Of a stretch of 64,000 nt of DNA, positions 45,100 through 53,943 are shown one piece after another. Every line of letters begins with the position of its first letter. Position 1 is the first letter of the stretch. Source of the DNA: Caldicellulosiruptor changbaiensis. GTDB taxonomy: Bacteria; Bacillota; Thermoanaerobacteria; Caldicellulosiruptorales; Caldicellulosiruptoraceae. The DNA is taken from positions 2,520,501 to 2,584,500 of the forward strand of contig NZ_CP034791.1 in NCBI RefSeq assembly GCF_003999255.1, given 5' to 3'. The notes under the pieces are model-generated. The model worked only from the letters and a program-made list of their open reading frames with translations. It made no database searches and was not told the DNA's origin. The translations under genes were made by a program, and so were the position numbers.

Positions 45100-45738
45100 T
45101 TAATTAGCCTTTTGTAAAAAACCAAAGTCAATAATTTTATCATACATTAACTTATCATTATCTGAATGCGAAACAATTAAAAATGATTTATCCTGTTTTT
45201 TCATTTCAAAAATAATATTTGCCAAAGCTACTTTACTTTCTTTATCTAAACTATTAAATGGTTCATCCATAAGATACAACTCGGCATTTTTAGCCAGCAT
45301 CATAGCTATAAACAATTTTTGTCTCATTCCTGCTGAATATTCTGAAATAGGTTGTTTTAGATACATATCTATATTTAATAAATTGCAAAATTCATACACT
45401 TTTTTAGTGTACTCGTTTTCATTAAAAATATATGAAAAAAACTTTATATTTTTAAAGCCAGAAAGATTTTCAAGTAAATATATTCTGTCAGGAACATATG
45501 AAAATTTAAATTTTATATCAGAAAATTTTACTTGTTTACCATTCAAATAGGCTGCGTAAACCAGATTTTCATCATCAATTATTCCCATTAAAATTTTAAG
45601 AAATGTAGTCTTCCCACTTCCATTCGGTCCTATAATTTTTACTACCTCATTCTTATTAATAGACAAATTTAAATCTCTTAATATATACTTCTTCCCATCA
45701 TAGCTGTATCCGAGATTTTCTATTTGTAGATAAGCCAT
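45100..45738 (-). CDS. ABC ATPase of the circular-bacteriocin cluster (CirD/As-48D-like)
   Basis: A 212-residue ATPase. Walker A GPNGSGKTTFLK, a divergent Q-loop (SYVPDRIYLLENL), signature YSAGMRQKLFIAMMLAK (SAGM instead of SGGQ) and Walker B LYLMDEPFNSLD. The short length fits the stand-alone ATPases that work with DUF95 membrane proteins in circular bacteriocin export and immunity. It lies between the SpoIIM/DUF95 gene and the small immunity gene. Confidence 0.8.
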   Translation of the reverse strand: MAYLQIENLGYSYDGKKYILRDLNLSINKNEVVKIIGPNGSGKTTFLKILMGIIDDENLVYAAYLNGKQVKFSDIKFKFSYVPDRIYLLENLSGFKNIKFFSYIFNENEYTKKVYEFCNLLNIDMYLKQPISEYSAGMRQKLFIAMMLAKNAELYLMDEPFNSLDKESKVALANIIFEMKKQDKSFLIVSHSDNDKLMYDKIIDFGFLQKAN

Positions 45739-45775
45739 TTTATTTCACCTCAATAACGTGTAAGTTAATAATTTT

Positions 45776-46324
45776 TCATGCGTAATAAGATACAAGAGAT
45801 TCGATAATTGCTGCACAAGCTACAAGAACAGTTGCTAAAAAAATTAAAAAAAGAACTCCTCTTAAATATATGTATGAGTGTCTTTGTTGATTCATTGAAT
45901 TTTTTGAAATTACATAAACAACTTTCAAAGGATAATAACCTAACGACGAAAAAAGTAAAAACCCGGTAATCTCAAATATAGCATGTGGCAATATGTATCT
46001 AATAATTGGTAGCCACCCATAACTATTATAAACACTTGCAAGAATATAGCCCAAAGTAATTCCATTATATATAACGTAAAACATTGTCCCTATCCCAAAT
46101 GATATAATACCAAAAAGTAAAGCCTTTGAGCAAGTTAATATATTATTTTCAAATATATCTAAAAACAGCAATTTAGTTAAATTTATTTTAATATCTTTAT
46201 TATAGCCTATAAGAATCCCTACACTTAAAGAAAGTCCATAAAACATAAGTGCAATTAAAAATAAGGGTTTAATCTCTTTAATAGTCTTTATTATAACTAT
46301 CCTTAATTTTTCTTTTTTTTGCAT
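45776..46324 (-). CDS. SpoIIM/DUF95-family membrane protein (CirC/As-48C-like)
   Basis: A 182-residue protein from ATG 46324 (ribosome site GGAAGG; TTG 46342 is an alternative). It has five membrane helices. The DUF95/SpoIIM mark is YILPHAIFEITGFLLFSSLGYYPLK, together with YNGITLGYI. In circular bacteriocin clusters a DUF95 protein is nearly always present and works with the ATPase in secretion and immunity. It overlaps the end of the larger membrane gene, showing coupling. A sporulation role is unlikely given the neighbours. Confidence 0.8.
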   Translation of the reverse strand: MQKKEKLRIVIIKTIKEIKPLFLIALMFYGLSLSVGILIGYNKDIKINLTKLLFLDIFENNILTCSKALLFGIISFGIGTMFYVIYNGITLGYILASVYNSYGWLPIIRYILPHAIFEITGFLLFSSLGYYPLKVVYVISKNSMNQQRHSYIYLRGVLFLIFLATVLVACAAIIESLVSYYA

Positions 46325-48029
46325 AATTATCAACCTTCCCAACCCCTATACATAGACTTGAAACATAACAAAAACAAACAGCTATATAACAATACAACCA
46401 TTCAATACCTTTAAGTAAAGAAAATATTGAGTTAACCACCAATAAGCAATTTGGTATAAATAATAAATAGTATCTTACAATTGTAATTGGAGCTTTAAGC
46501 GTAGCCATAATAAACCCATTATTTTCTGTCTCACCATATATGAGTAAATGTTGTATGTTTTTTGTGAAATATAAGTAATAAGGTTTTATTAATTGAACTA
46601 TCGCATGCTTCATTGCAAACAAAATTATTAAAATATTGAACAAAAGAAAAACTGCCTTTAATTTCAAACTATACAAAAATATTAGTGTTATTAATAACGA
46701 ACCAATCAGTATCGGTAAAGCAGAAAAAACAATTAGAACTTTAATCTTCGGTATCATTAGTCCATCCCAAAATCTAAAATCTTCGCTACAGTATATTGCT
46801 AAACTTACTTTTTTGTCATAATTAAATTTAAATAAGTCTTCAATCATGAAATTGCATGTTCCAATATATCCATACATAATAAGATAAATACATATAAAAT
46901 GAATAATTATGGAAACATAAAAACTCTGAATTGTTCCTGCTACTGCTATACTCACACCTGTTGCAAAGAATAATTCGTATGGGAAAAGACATTCTATAAT
47001 TTTATTTGGCTCTAAATTTTTGAGATAATTTATAAACAAGCATATATCCTTATAAAATCCAGCTTTTAATGAATTGTTATTTATTTTTGGTTTAGCATAT
47101 CTACAAAATAAGTAACAAAATATGCTTTTTACTATACCATTAATGCTTCTTCCTTTTTTATAATGGAAAAGCCTTTTAGATTTGCCAAAGTTCTTTCTTA
47201 ACATATAAAATATTATAAAGCAAATAATAATTTCTATTATTACAGCTACTATGTATGTCTTATAATTTTTTGACATATTATTAACTATATTAGACAAATC
47301 TTCTACTTTATGAACATAGTAATAATACTTTTTGTTAAAATGATTATTCATAATATTATCGAGGTTAATTAATATTTTTTCTAAAGGCACTTTTAAAGCC
47401 TTATATTTATTTATAACTGCACGTAAATCATAGATAAATTGAATTCCAAATTTAGCCATAAAAAATACAATTAACGTTGCGCAACTTCTCAAAAAAAGAA
47501 ATGAAAAATAAATTCTATATGTAGTATTACTGTTTAAAATATATTTTAAACAGTAAATTAACAAAAAAAGTACTTCAATAAATACATAAAACACTAAAAG
47601 CCAAGTCATATTATGTAATAATGTTAAAATTATTATGAGAAACTTCATTAAAACAATTTCAATTTGTCTCGAAAAGTAGGGATACAGAAAAAACACCTTA
47701 AATGCTATTTCCTTGTTTGGTAAATATATGCATAATAACTCAAATTCTGATTTCTGTTGTAACCTACTTATGCTAACGTTATAAAACAAATTTAAGTTTA
47801 TCAATAAATAAACTAATAAAAAGATTAAACATTCCATATTTTTGTTATAATTATTCGAAATCTTTAACATCATACTTACTACGTAATAGAAAAAGACAAG
47901 GCTTAATATTTTTAACAGAATATAAATAATCTCCCACCTTTTTAAATTAAAAATTTTAGCAATTCTTTTATATTTTTTCGATAATTCTTCTTGGATAAGC
48001 AAAAAATATATTTTCAAAAACCTTGCCAC
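46278..48029 (-). CDS. Large multispanning protein, probable circularisation/secretion factor (CirB/As-48B-like)
   Basis: A 583-residue membrane protein starting with GTG behind AGAAGGGG. About 12 hydrophobic segments are spread along the chain, with basic loops, and no ATPase or protease motif is seen. It is first of the four biosynthetic genes and lies 148 bases after the bacteriocin frame, as expected for the CirB-type protein that is required for maturation in known circular bacteriocin clusters. The base composition is even more AT-rich than neighbouring genes. Family membership is inferred from size, topology and gene order. Confidence 0.65.
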   Translation of the reverse strand: MARFLKIYFLLIQEELSKKYKRIAKIFNLKRWEIIYILLKILSLVFFYYVVSMMLKISNNYNKNMECLIFLLVYLLINLNLFYNVSISRLQQKSEFELLCIYLPNKEIAFKVFFLYPYFSRQIEIVLMKFLIIILTLLHNMTWLLVFYVFIEVLFLLIYCLKYILNSNTTYRIYFSFLFLRSCATLIVFFMAKFGIQFIYDLRAVINKYKALKVPLEKILINLDNIMNNHFNKKYYYYVHKVEDLSNIVNNMSKNYKTYIVAVIIEIIICFIIFYMLRKNFGKSKRLFHYKKGRSINGIVKSIFCYLFCRYAKPKINNNSLKAGFYKDICLFINYLKNLEPNKIIECLFPYELFFATGVSIAVAGTIQSFYVSIIIHFICIYLIMYGYIGTCNFMIEDLFKFNYDKKVSLAIYCSEDFRFWDGLMIPKIKVLIVFSALPILIGSLLITLIFLYSLKLKAVFLLFNILIILFAMKHAIVQLIKPYYLYFTKNIQHLLIYGETENNGFIMATLKAPITIVRYYLLFIPNCLLVVNSIFSLLKGIEWLYCYIAVCFCYVSSLCIGVGKVDNYAKKRKIKDSYNKDY

Positions 48030-48107
48030 TTTAACCCCTTCTTATCAATTTCGAGCTCTTAAAAAATCTTTAATTAAAAAATTTAATTTTGTGATAAAAT
48101 TATTAAT

Positions 48108-48145
48108 GCAAGGGGTCGTCTTTATGATTTAAGCTGACCCCTTGC
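48108..48145 (-). other. Hairpin between the bacteriocin gene and its biosynthetic genes
   Basis: GCAAGGGGTC (48108-48117) pairs perfectly with GACCCCTTGC (48136-48145). No T run follows on the minus strand. It probably stabilises the upstream mRNA or partly blocks transcription, giving more structural-gene message than downstream message. Confidence 0.6.
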
Positions 48146-48177
48146 AAAAGAGTTTGAAAAAATTAATCACTAAAACT

Positions 48178-48378
48178 TTACCATAATATAGCTCCCCTCA
48201 ACCCAAGTTGTGCGACCTTACTTTTAACTAGGTTAATAAAAGCTGTCCAGCCACCTGCCAAGATAACAGCACTAACCCCAGCTGTAAGAATAGATGTTAA
48301 AGCTATTATAATTGAGACTATTGTGGATCCAGTAAGTATAATATTTACGACAAGTATAGTTCTAAAATAAACTAATAT
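48178..48378 (-). CDS. Circular bacteriocin structural gene (circularin/AS-48-like), N-terminal frame uncertain
   Basis: A 66-codon open frame with TAA at 48178-48180 and an in-frame TGA at 48379-48381, hence no normal start codon. The readable product is hydrophobic and helical: VVNIILTGSTIVSII, SILTAGVSAVILAGGWTAF, then the amphipathic basic end VKSKVAQLGLRGAILW. It resembles circularin A (VNVILNAGTLVTVL...) and the AS-48 end (RAVIAW); the final Trp is the usual ligation residue. The four genes downstream match circular bacteriocin clusters. A 23-codon ORF starting MEKILLF at 48433 leads into this frame if one T of the TTTT run near 48363-48366 is removed, giving an 84-residue precursor. 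Either the gene is frameshifted or the start is non-standard. Confidence 0.72.
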   Translation of the reverse strand: MLVYFRTILVVNIILTGSTIVSIIIALTSILTAGVSAVILAGGWTAFINLVKSKVAQLGLRGAILW

Positions 48379-48546
48379 TCATTAGTAATATAAATGTAGA
48401 ACTATTACAGATAAACAATAGTATCTTCTCCATATTTTTCCATCCACTTAATATTTTAGTATCTCAGTCTCTTTACTTTCTTTATTTGGAGCATTTTACT
48501 TTCAAACCATTTTTTCTGTAAACTTTTTCTTAAAACTTCTATGCAA

Positions 48547-48576
48547 ATTTTATCTTATATATTTTCACTCTGTCAA
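48547..48576 (-). promoter_or_regulatory. Promoter of the circular bacteriocin cluster
   Basis: Minus strand: TTGACA (48571-48576), 18-base spacer, TAAAAT (48547-48552), about 110 bases upstream of the MEKILLF start. The rest of 48434-48690 shows no other gene. Confidence 0.6.
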
Positions 48577-48695
48577 TGCCGTTTTTGTCTATTTTTAGTC
48601 AAATTTTGAACTGAAGATACATTTTTTCTTAAATAGCTTAAAATTTCTCTAATTTTCTTGAGTTTAAAAAGCCAAACCTGCAAATAGTTAAAATA

Positions 48696-48728
48696 TATGG
48701 TTTTTGCTTTTAGAAAGAAAAAGCCATA
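48696..48728 (-). terminator. Possible terminator of the ABC exporter operon
   Basis: Minus strand TATGGCTTTTT...AAAAACCATA hairpin followed by TATTTT. The stem has a mismatch. Confidence 0.35.
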
Positions 48729-48792
48729 AGTCAACTTGTTCAGTAATCTTTAAAAGTTTTTGGCTTCAAGCTTTATTTTCAAACTAAAAACT

Positions 48793-50637
48793 CTACACCA
48801 CTGCAAATTGACTCATATAAAGGTTATAATAAAATCCTCTCTTTTGCAAAAGCTCTTCATGCGTTCCCTGTTCAACAACTTGACCATTGTTTATAACCAA
48901 AATCAAATCAGCATTTCTGATAGTAGAGAGTCTGTGAGCGATGACAAAGCTTGTTCGACCTTGCATGAGCTTTAGCATTGCCTCTTCTACATGCTTTTCT
49001 GTCCTTGTGTCGATATTGCTTGTCGCCTCATCTAAGATGAGTATTGCAGGGTCAGATAAGATTGTCCGGGCTAAAGCCAAAAGCTGTCTTTGACCTTGGC
49101 TTAGGTCTGCTCCTCCATCTGTCAGCACTGTTTTGTAGCCGTGTGGCAGGTGTCTTATAAACTCATGGGCATTTGCAATTTTAGCTGCTTTTATAACCTC
49201 ATCATCTTTTGCTGTGAGCCTTCCATAACGGATATTTTCTATCACAGGTTCAGAGAAAAGATATGTGTCCTGAAGTACAATCCCGAGGCTTTTTCTCAAA
49301 GACTCTCTTTTTATCTTTCTTATATCAATTCCATCAATGAGAATCTCACCTTCGTCAATGTCATAAAACCGTGTAAGTAAATTGACAATTGTAGTTTTGC
49401 CAGCACCAGTTGGACCTACCAAGGCTATCATCTGCCCCGGTTTTGCATGAAAGCTTACATCTTTTAAAACAGGCTCACCTTCTTTGTATGAAAACCACAC
49501 ATTCCTAAACTCAACCTCACCCTTGATATTTATAAGCTCAATTGCATCTTTTTCATCTTCTTTTTCTTCTTCCTCATCCATTATTTCAAATACTCTTTCT
49601 GCTGCAGCAAAGGCAGATTGAAGCTGGTTGAACTGGTTCGCAAGCTCGTTTAAAGGACGTACAAACTGTCTTGCATACTGAATAAAACTTGCGATGCTGC
49701 CAATTGAAACCAATCCTTTTAGCGCTAAATACCCTCCTACTGCTGCAACAATTATGAAAGCAAAGTTGTTGAGCATATTCATAAGCGGCGGAATTACACC
49801 AGATAAAATCTGAGCTTTTATTCCAACCGAAGTCAGCTGCCTGTTTATATCAACAAACTTCTTTATCTCCTTTTCCTCTCTTGTGAACACCTTTATGACC
49901 TTTTGGCCTGTGATGTCCTCTTCAATAACCCCATTGAGTTTGCCAAGTAGTTTTTGGTTTTGTGAAAAGTATTCTCTTGTGTTTTTAGCAATCCAGTTTG
50001 TCAAGATGAACATAAGCGGCACAATAAGCAGAGTACAAACTGTTAAAATGGGGCTTATTGTCAACATGACAATGACAGAGCCCACAAGTGTAATTACGCT
50101 TGAGAAAATAGAAGTCACACTTGCATTGATGGTGTTGTTGACAACGTCTATATCGTTTGTAAGCCTGCTCATCAAATCGCCATGAGCGCGTGTGTCAAAG
50201 ATTTTTATAGGAAGTTTTTGAAGCTTTGAAAACATATCATTTCGCATATTGAAAACAACTTTCTGGGAAATTTTCATCATGCTATAGCCTTGAAAATATG
50301 CAAAGAGTGAGTTTAAAATATACAAAACAATCATTGCAAAGATTATATTTACAAGCCCTGTAAATTTTCTGGGGATTATATACCTATCTATGGCTTTTTG
50401 TATCAAAAGCGGCGAGACTATTGAGATAAATGAGCTAATTGTTATTAGTAAAAACACACCCAAAAGTGCAATTTTATACCTGCCAAAATACCCCCATAAC
50501 CTTCTGAGTGTATTTTTCAAATCCTTTGGTTTTGCAGAAGGATGAAAAAATCTGTGCCCTGGTCCTCTTCCTGGCCCAGGACCAGGTCCAAAGGCAGGTT
50601 GCGGTGTTTGCACCTCTTTTCTTCTTCCTTCAGGCAA
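48793..50637 (-). CDS. Multidrug-type ABC exporter subunit (BmrD/YheH-like)
   Basis: A 614-residue half-transporter, TTG start behind GGGGGAAGG. An unusual Pro/Gly-rich head (FGPGPGPGRGPGH) precedes a six-helix exporter domain. NBD: Walker A GPTGAGKTT, signature LSQGQRQL (Gln for Gly) and Walker B ILILDEATSNID with the catalytic Glu. Together with the partner encoded upstream it forms an asymmetric heterodimer with one canonical and one degenerate ATP site. It overlaps the partner gene by eight bases. MarR control is likely. Confidence 0.88.
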   Translation of the reverse strand: MPEGRRKEVQTPQPAFGPGPGPGRGPGHRFFHPSAKPKDLKNTLRRLWGYFGRYKIALLGVFLLITISSFISIVSPLLIQKAIDRYIIPRKFTGLVNIIFAMIVLYILNSLFAYFQGYSMMKISQKVVFNMRNDMFSKLQKLPIKIFDTRAHGDLMSRLTNDIDVVNNTINASVTSIFSSVITLVGSVIVMLTISPILTVCTLLIVPLMFILTNWIAKNTREYFSQNQKLLGKLNGVIEEDITGQKVIKVFTREEKEIKKFVDINRQLTSVGIKAQILSGVIPPLMNMLNNFAFIIVAAVGGYLALKGLVSIGSIASFIQYARQFVRPLNELANQFNQLQSAFAAAERVFEIMDEEEEKEDEKDAIELINIKGEVEFRNVWFSYKEGEPVLKDVSFHAKPGQMIALVGPTGAGKTTIVNLLTRFYDIDEGEILIDGIDIRKIKRESLRKSLGIVLQDTYLFSEPVIENIRYGRLTAKDDEVIKAAKIANAHEFIRHLPHGYKTVLTDGGADLSQGQRQLLALARTILSDPAILILDEATSNIDTRTEKHVEEAMLKLMQGRTSFVIAHRLSTIRNADLILVINNGQVVEQGTHEELLQKRGFYYNLYMSQFAVV

Positions 50638-52366
50638 TTTGTCCTTCCCCCTCTCCCATTTGAGTCTGATAAATCTCCTGATAAATTGGGCAGCTTTTCA
50701 AAAGTTCTTCATGTGTACCCTGTGCTACAATTCTTCCACCATCCATTACCAAAATTTTGTCTGCATGTTTTATAGAAGAGATTCTCTGGGCAATTATAAA
50801 TGTAGTGGTACCTTTGATATATTCTTTCAAGGCTGCTTGGATTCTTTTTTCTGTCGCCATGTCAACAGCTGATGTGCAGTCGTCTAAAATGAGTATCTTT
50901 GGCTTTTTTAAGATAGCCCTTGCAATAGAGATTCTCTGTTTTTGTCCACCGGAGAGATTCACACCTCGCTCAGATACCTCTGTGTCATAGCCCTTTTCAA
51001 AACTCATTATAAAGTCATGAGCCTGGGCAACTTTTGCTGCCTCAATTATCTCTTCCATTGATGCATCTTCATTTCCCCATGCAATGTTATCTTTTATAGT
51101 CCCTGTGAAAAGTACAGTATCCTGCAATACCATGCTAATACTTTTCCTTAAAACGGTCACATCATAGTCTTTAACATTTATTCCGTCAATCAAAACCTCG
51201 CCTTCTGTAGCATCGTAAAGTCTCGGGATAAGACTTACTAAAGTTGATTTTCCTGAACCTGTGGTACCGATTATCCCAATAACTTCACCGGGCTGTGCAA
51301 CAAAAGAGATCCCATCAAGAGCAGGGCTTTTTTCTTCTTCATTGTAATAAAATGTGACATTTCTAAATTCCACCTTTCCTTCTTTTATCGGAGTTGTAAT
51401 CGCCCCATCTTTGTTTTTGATGTCAATCTCACAACTTAAAACCTCATTTATTCTCTCAGCAGAGGCGCTTGCCCTTGTAATGAACAAAAAGATATTGCCT
51501 ATCATCATCAACGAAAATAGAATTTGCAATGTGTAGTTTATAAATGCCATAAGCTCACCAACCTGCATATTGGCTGCTTTTATCTGAACTGCCCCAAACC
51601 ATACAACCCCTACCATGCTCATGTTCATCACAAGCATAAAAAGTGGCATTGTAATTACAATCAGTCCAAAGGCTTGGAGTGATACATCCAAAAGGTCTTG
51701 ATTTGCCTTTAAAAACCTTGACTTTTCATGTTCATGCCTGACAAATGCTTTTACAAGTCGAGCTCCCAGTAAATTCTCACGCATAACTGCATTGACCCTA
51801 TCTATTTTCTTTTGAAGAGTTGAAAACAGTGGAAAACTCTTTTTGACCATAAAGTAAAATATTAAAATTACAAAGGGAATTGCAATAAATAAAATGATAG
51901 AAAGCTTCGGATTTATCATAACTGCCATCACAAGTCCACCTATGAAAAGAAGTGGAGCTCTTACAACAATTCTCAAAGACATCATGACAATATTTTGCAT
52001 CTGCATGACATCGTTTGTAAGCCTTGTGATTAAAGTCTCTGGCTTGAACTTGTCAATGTTTTTGAACGAAAATGCCATTACCTTCTTGAACAGATCATTT
52101 CTTAAATCAAATGCAAAGTTTTGGCTTGCAATACTCGAAAAAACCACGCAACCGCCACCGCCAACCATCCCAATTAACGCTGCCAAAATCATCAAAAGCC
52201 CGGTTTTGAAAATATATGCCATATCCCCGTTTTTGAGCCCAACGTCTATTATTCTCTCCAAAAACCTTGGCTGCATGAGGTCCATCACAACCTCTAAAAG
52301 CATAAAAAGCGGAGCTAATACCACTGCCCATGTATAGGGTCTTAAATATCTAAAAAGCTTAAACAT
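50630..52366 (-). CDS. Multidrug-type ABC exporter subunit (BmrC/YheI-like, degenerate ATP site)
   Basis: A 578-residue half-transporter. The start is ATG 52366, 12 bases after GGGGG; the ATG at 52378 touches the ribosome site. Six membrane helices precede an NBD with Walker A GTTGSGKSTL, signature LSGGQKQRISIARA and Walker B ILILDDCTSAVD, where Asp replaces the catalytic Glu. This is the usual mark of the BmrC-type partner. It follows the MarR gene with overlap. Confidence 0.88.
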   Translation of the reverse strand: MFKLFRYLRPYTWAVVLAPLFMLLEVVMDLMQPRFLERIIDVGLKNGDMAYIFKTGLLMILAALIGMVGGGGCVVFSSIASQNFAFDLRNDLFKKVMAFSFKNIDKFKPETLITRLTNDVMQMQNIVMMSLRIVVRAPLLFIGGLVMAVMINPKLSIILFIAIPFVILIFYFMVKKSFPLFSTLQKKIDRVNAVMRENLLGARLVKAFVRHEHEKSRFLKANQDLLDVSLQAFGLIVITMPLFMLVMNMSMVGVVWFGAVQIKAANMQVGELMAFINYTLQILFSLMMIGNIFLFITRASASAERINEVLSCEIDIKNKDGAITTPIKEGKVEFRNVTFYYNEEEKSPALDGISFVAQPGEVIGIIGTTGSGKSTLVSLIPRLYDATEGEVLIDGINVKDYDVTVLRKSISMVLQDTVLFTGTIKDNIAWGNEDASMEEIIEAAKVAQAHDFIMSFEKGYDTEVSERGVNLSGGQKQRISIARAILKKPKILILDDCTSAVDMATEKRIQAALKEYIKGTTTFIIAQRISSIKHADKILVMDGGRIVAQGTHEELLKSCPIYQEIYQTQMGEGEGQIA

Positions 52367-52847
52367 TAATTTCTTCATCCCCCTTTTGCTGACCTGTACT
52401 TATCATTTTCACCACAAGCTTTTTCAGCCTTTTTAGCAAATACCAGAGTTCTTCAACTTCATCCTCAGAAAGCTTTTCAAGACTTTTTCCCAGGTTTTGA
52501 TTTACCCATTGCATATGAAGTTCAAGCAGCCATTTCCCTTTTTCTGTCGTTTTAATTATGGAAATTCTCCTGTCTGATTCGTCTTTTATCCTATCTATAT
52601 ACCCCTCTGAAATAAGTTTGTCTAAAACTGGTGTCATGTTGGGTGCAGAGATATTCAACCTTCTTGCAAGCTCAGATATACTCATTGGTCCAAAACTATC
52701 TATGACATGCAAAATATGGATAAATCGTGGTGGAAGCCCATACTTTTCAGTAAATTCGTCCTTTTTTAAAATATTTTTTGTTATCATTGGAAATATAGAT
52801 AACATATTTTCAGCTATCTGACCTAAAATTTTTTTAGAGAGATTCAA
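52359..52847 (-). CDS. MarR-family transcriptional regulator
   Basis: A winged-helix protein of about 162 residues. The start is placed at TTG 52847, nine bases after AAGGTGG; the frame extends to an ATG at 52886. The DNA-binding part is FGPMSISELARRLNISAPNMTPVLDKLISEGYIDRIKDESDRRIS, typical of MarR with the wing DExDRR. It overlaps the exporter genes it precedes, and so is probably a drug-responsive repressor of its own operon. Palindromes at 52915-53019 are candidate sites. Confidence 0.85.
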   Translation of the reverse strand: MNLSKKILGQIAENMLSIFPMITKNILKKDEFTEKYGLPPRFIHILHVIDSFGPMSISELARRLNISAPNMTPVLDKLISEGYIDRIKDESDRRISIIKTTEKGKWLLELHMQWVNQNLGKSLEKLSEDEVEELWYLLKRLKKLVVKMISTGQQKGDEEINV

Positions 52848-52914
52848 GCTTGTGCACCACCTTTTTAAAAAAATTTGAAATTGCAATTGAAAAATAATAT
52901 AATATCCAAAAAAA

Positions 52915-53019
52915 ATGTTATTTTAACATAAAGAAGTTTCAAAAATTATTATAAAAATATAATCGACTTTTATTGAAACCTTTATGATTAATATGAAATA
53001 GTTATTTTTACATAACTAT
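52915..53019. promoter_or_regulatory. Two palindromes between the MarR operon and DUF554 gene (candidate MarR sites)
   Basis: ATGTTA-TTT-TAACAT (52915-52929) and ATAGTTAT-6-ATAACTAT (52998-53019) are perfect inverted repeats in the divergent intergenic region. Both contain TAACAT/ATAACT-like half-sites of the kind bound by MarR dimers. Binding is inferred. Confidence 0.4.
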
Positions 53020-53071
53020 TATAGCACATTTACCCGACCATTAGCAAAATTTTTATAAAGGAGTTGACAAA

Positions 53072-53809
53072 ATGATTGGACTTGGGACTATTGTAAACAC
53101 TGCTGCTGTAATTGTAGGCTCGATTTTGGGGCTTGTGTTAAAGTTTGGAATCCCAGAAAGGTTCAAATCTACAATTATGCAGGCAATATCGCTATCTGTC
53201 ATCTTCATTGGAACATCGGGCGTGCTTCAGGGCATATTCAAAGTTTTAAATAGCGGCAGAATCGACAGGCAGTACATAATGCTGATGATATTCTCGCTTG
53301 TAATTGGCGGGCTTGTTGGTGAAATATTGAGGATTGAAGATTTTTTGGATAGACTTGGTGAGAGAATAAAAAAGGCAGTATCAAAGGTGATAAAATCAGA
53401 AAACAGTACATTTACAGAAGGGTTTGTCACAGCAAGCCTTGTGTTCTGTGTTGGTGCAATGGCAATTGTAGGTAGCCTTGAGGACGGGCTGAACCGCAAC
53501 TTTTCTATTCTCTTTGCAAAATCAATCTTAGATGGTGTTACTTCTGTGATATTTTCTGCAACACTTGGAATAGGCGTTATGTTTTCAAGCGTTGTTGTGC
53601 TTTTATACCAGGGGTCAATCACACTTCTTGCCGGGCTTTTGAAACCTCTTTTGACAGACACTGTTGTGCTTCAGATGTCAATGGTAGGTTCTGTTTTGAT
53701 ATTTGCAATAGGTCTTAATATGCTTGGAGTATCTAAAATCAAAGTTGGCAATCTTCTCCCTGCAATATTTGTACCTGCCCTGTGGTATGTGGTTAATTTG
53801 CTAATTTGA
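53072..53809 (+). CDS. DUF554 family membrane protein
   Basis: A 245-residue protein with six to seven hydrophobic segments. GLGTIVNTAAVIVGSILGL at the start, FVTASLVFCVGAMAIVGSLEDGL and the end LGVSKIKVGNLLPAIF are typical of DUF554 (YdfK/YqgA) proteins. Transport function is suspected for the family but unproven. Ribosome site AAAGGAG. It diverges from the MarR-exporter operon. Confidence 0.88.
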   Translation: MIGLGTIVNTAAVIVGSILGLVLKFGIPERFKSTIMQAISLSVIFIGTSGVLQGIFKVLNSGRIDRQYIMLMIFSLVIGGLVGEILRIEDFLDRLGERIKKAVSKVIKSENSTFTEGFVTASLVFCVGAMAIVGSLEDGLNRNFSILFAKSILDGVTSVIFSATLGIGVMFSSVVVLLYQGSITLLAGLLKPLLTDTVVLQMSMVGSVLIFAIGLNMLGVSKIKVGNLLPAIFVPALWYVVNLLI

Positions 53810-53943
53810 ATTTTTTAGACTTTTGGAACTGGCATGTCTTTACTGATTATTTTTTAGAAATTTCTCAGAAAGCTGAAGACTTTAGAGAAACTCTTTTAGA
53901 AATTTTTAAGATAAGACTGGAAAGAAGGAATAAAAGTGCTTGA
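53806..53943 (+). pseudogene. C-terminal remnant of an MntA-like nucleotidyltransferase antitoxin
   Basis: A 45-codon frame runs from inside the DUF554 stop to a TGA that overlaps the hepT start by eight bases. It reads FTDYFLEISQKAEDFRET and LLEIFKIRLERRNKSA, helical and rich in charged residues, like the tail of MNT proteins. The catalytic part is gone. In intact modules mntA lies in exactly this place and overlap with hepT. Confidence 0.5.

Noticed and set aside
45776-46324. SpoIIM call taken as a sporulation gene
   Set aside because: The DUF95 family includes SpoIIM, but the linked ATPase, large membrane protein and immunity-like peptide point to a circular bacteriocin role.
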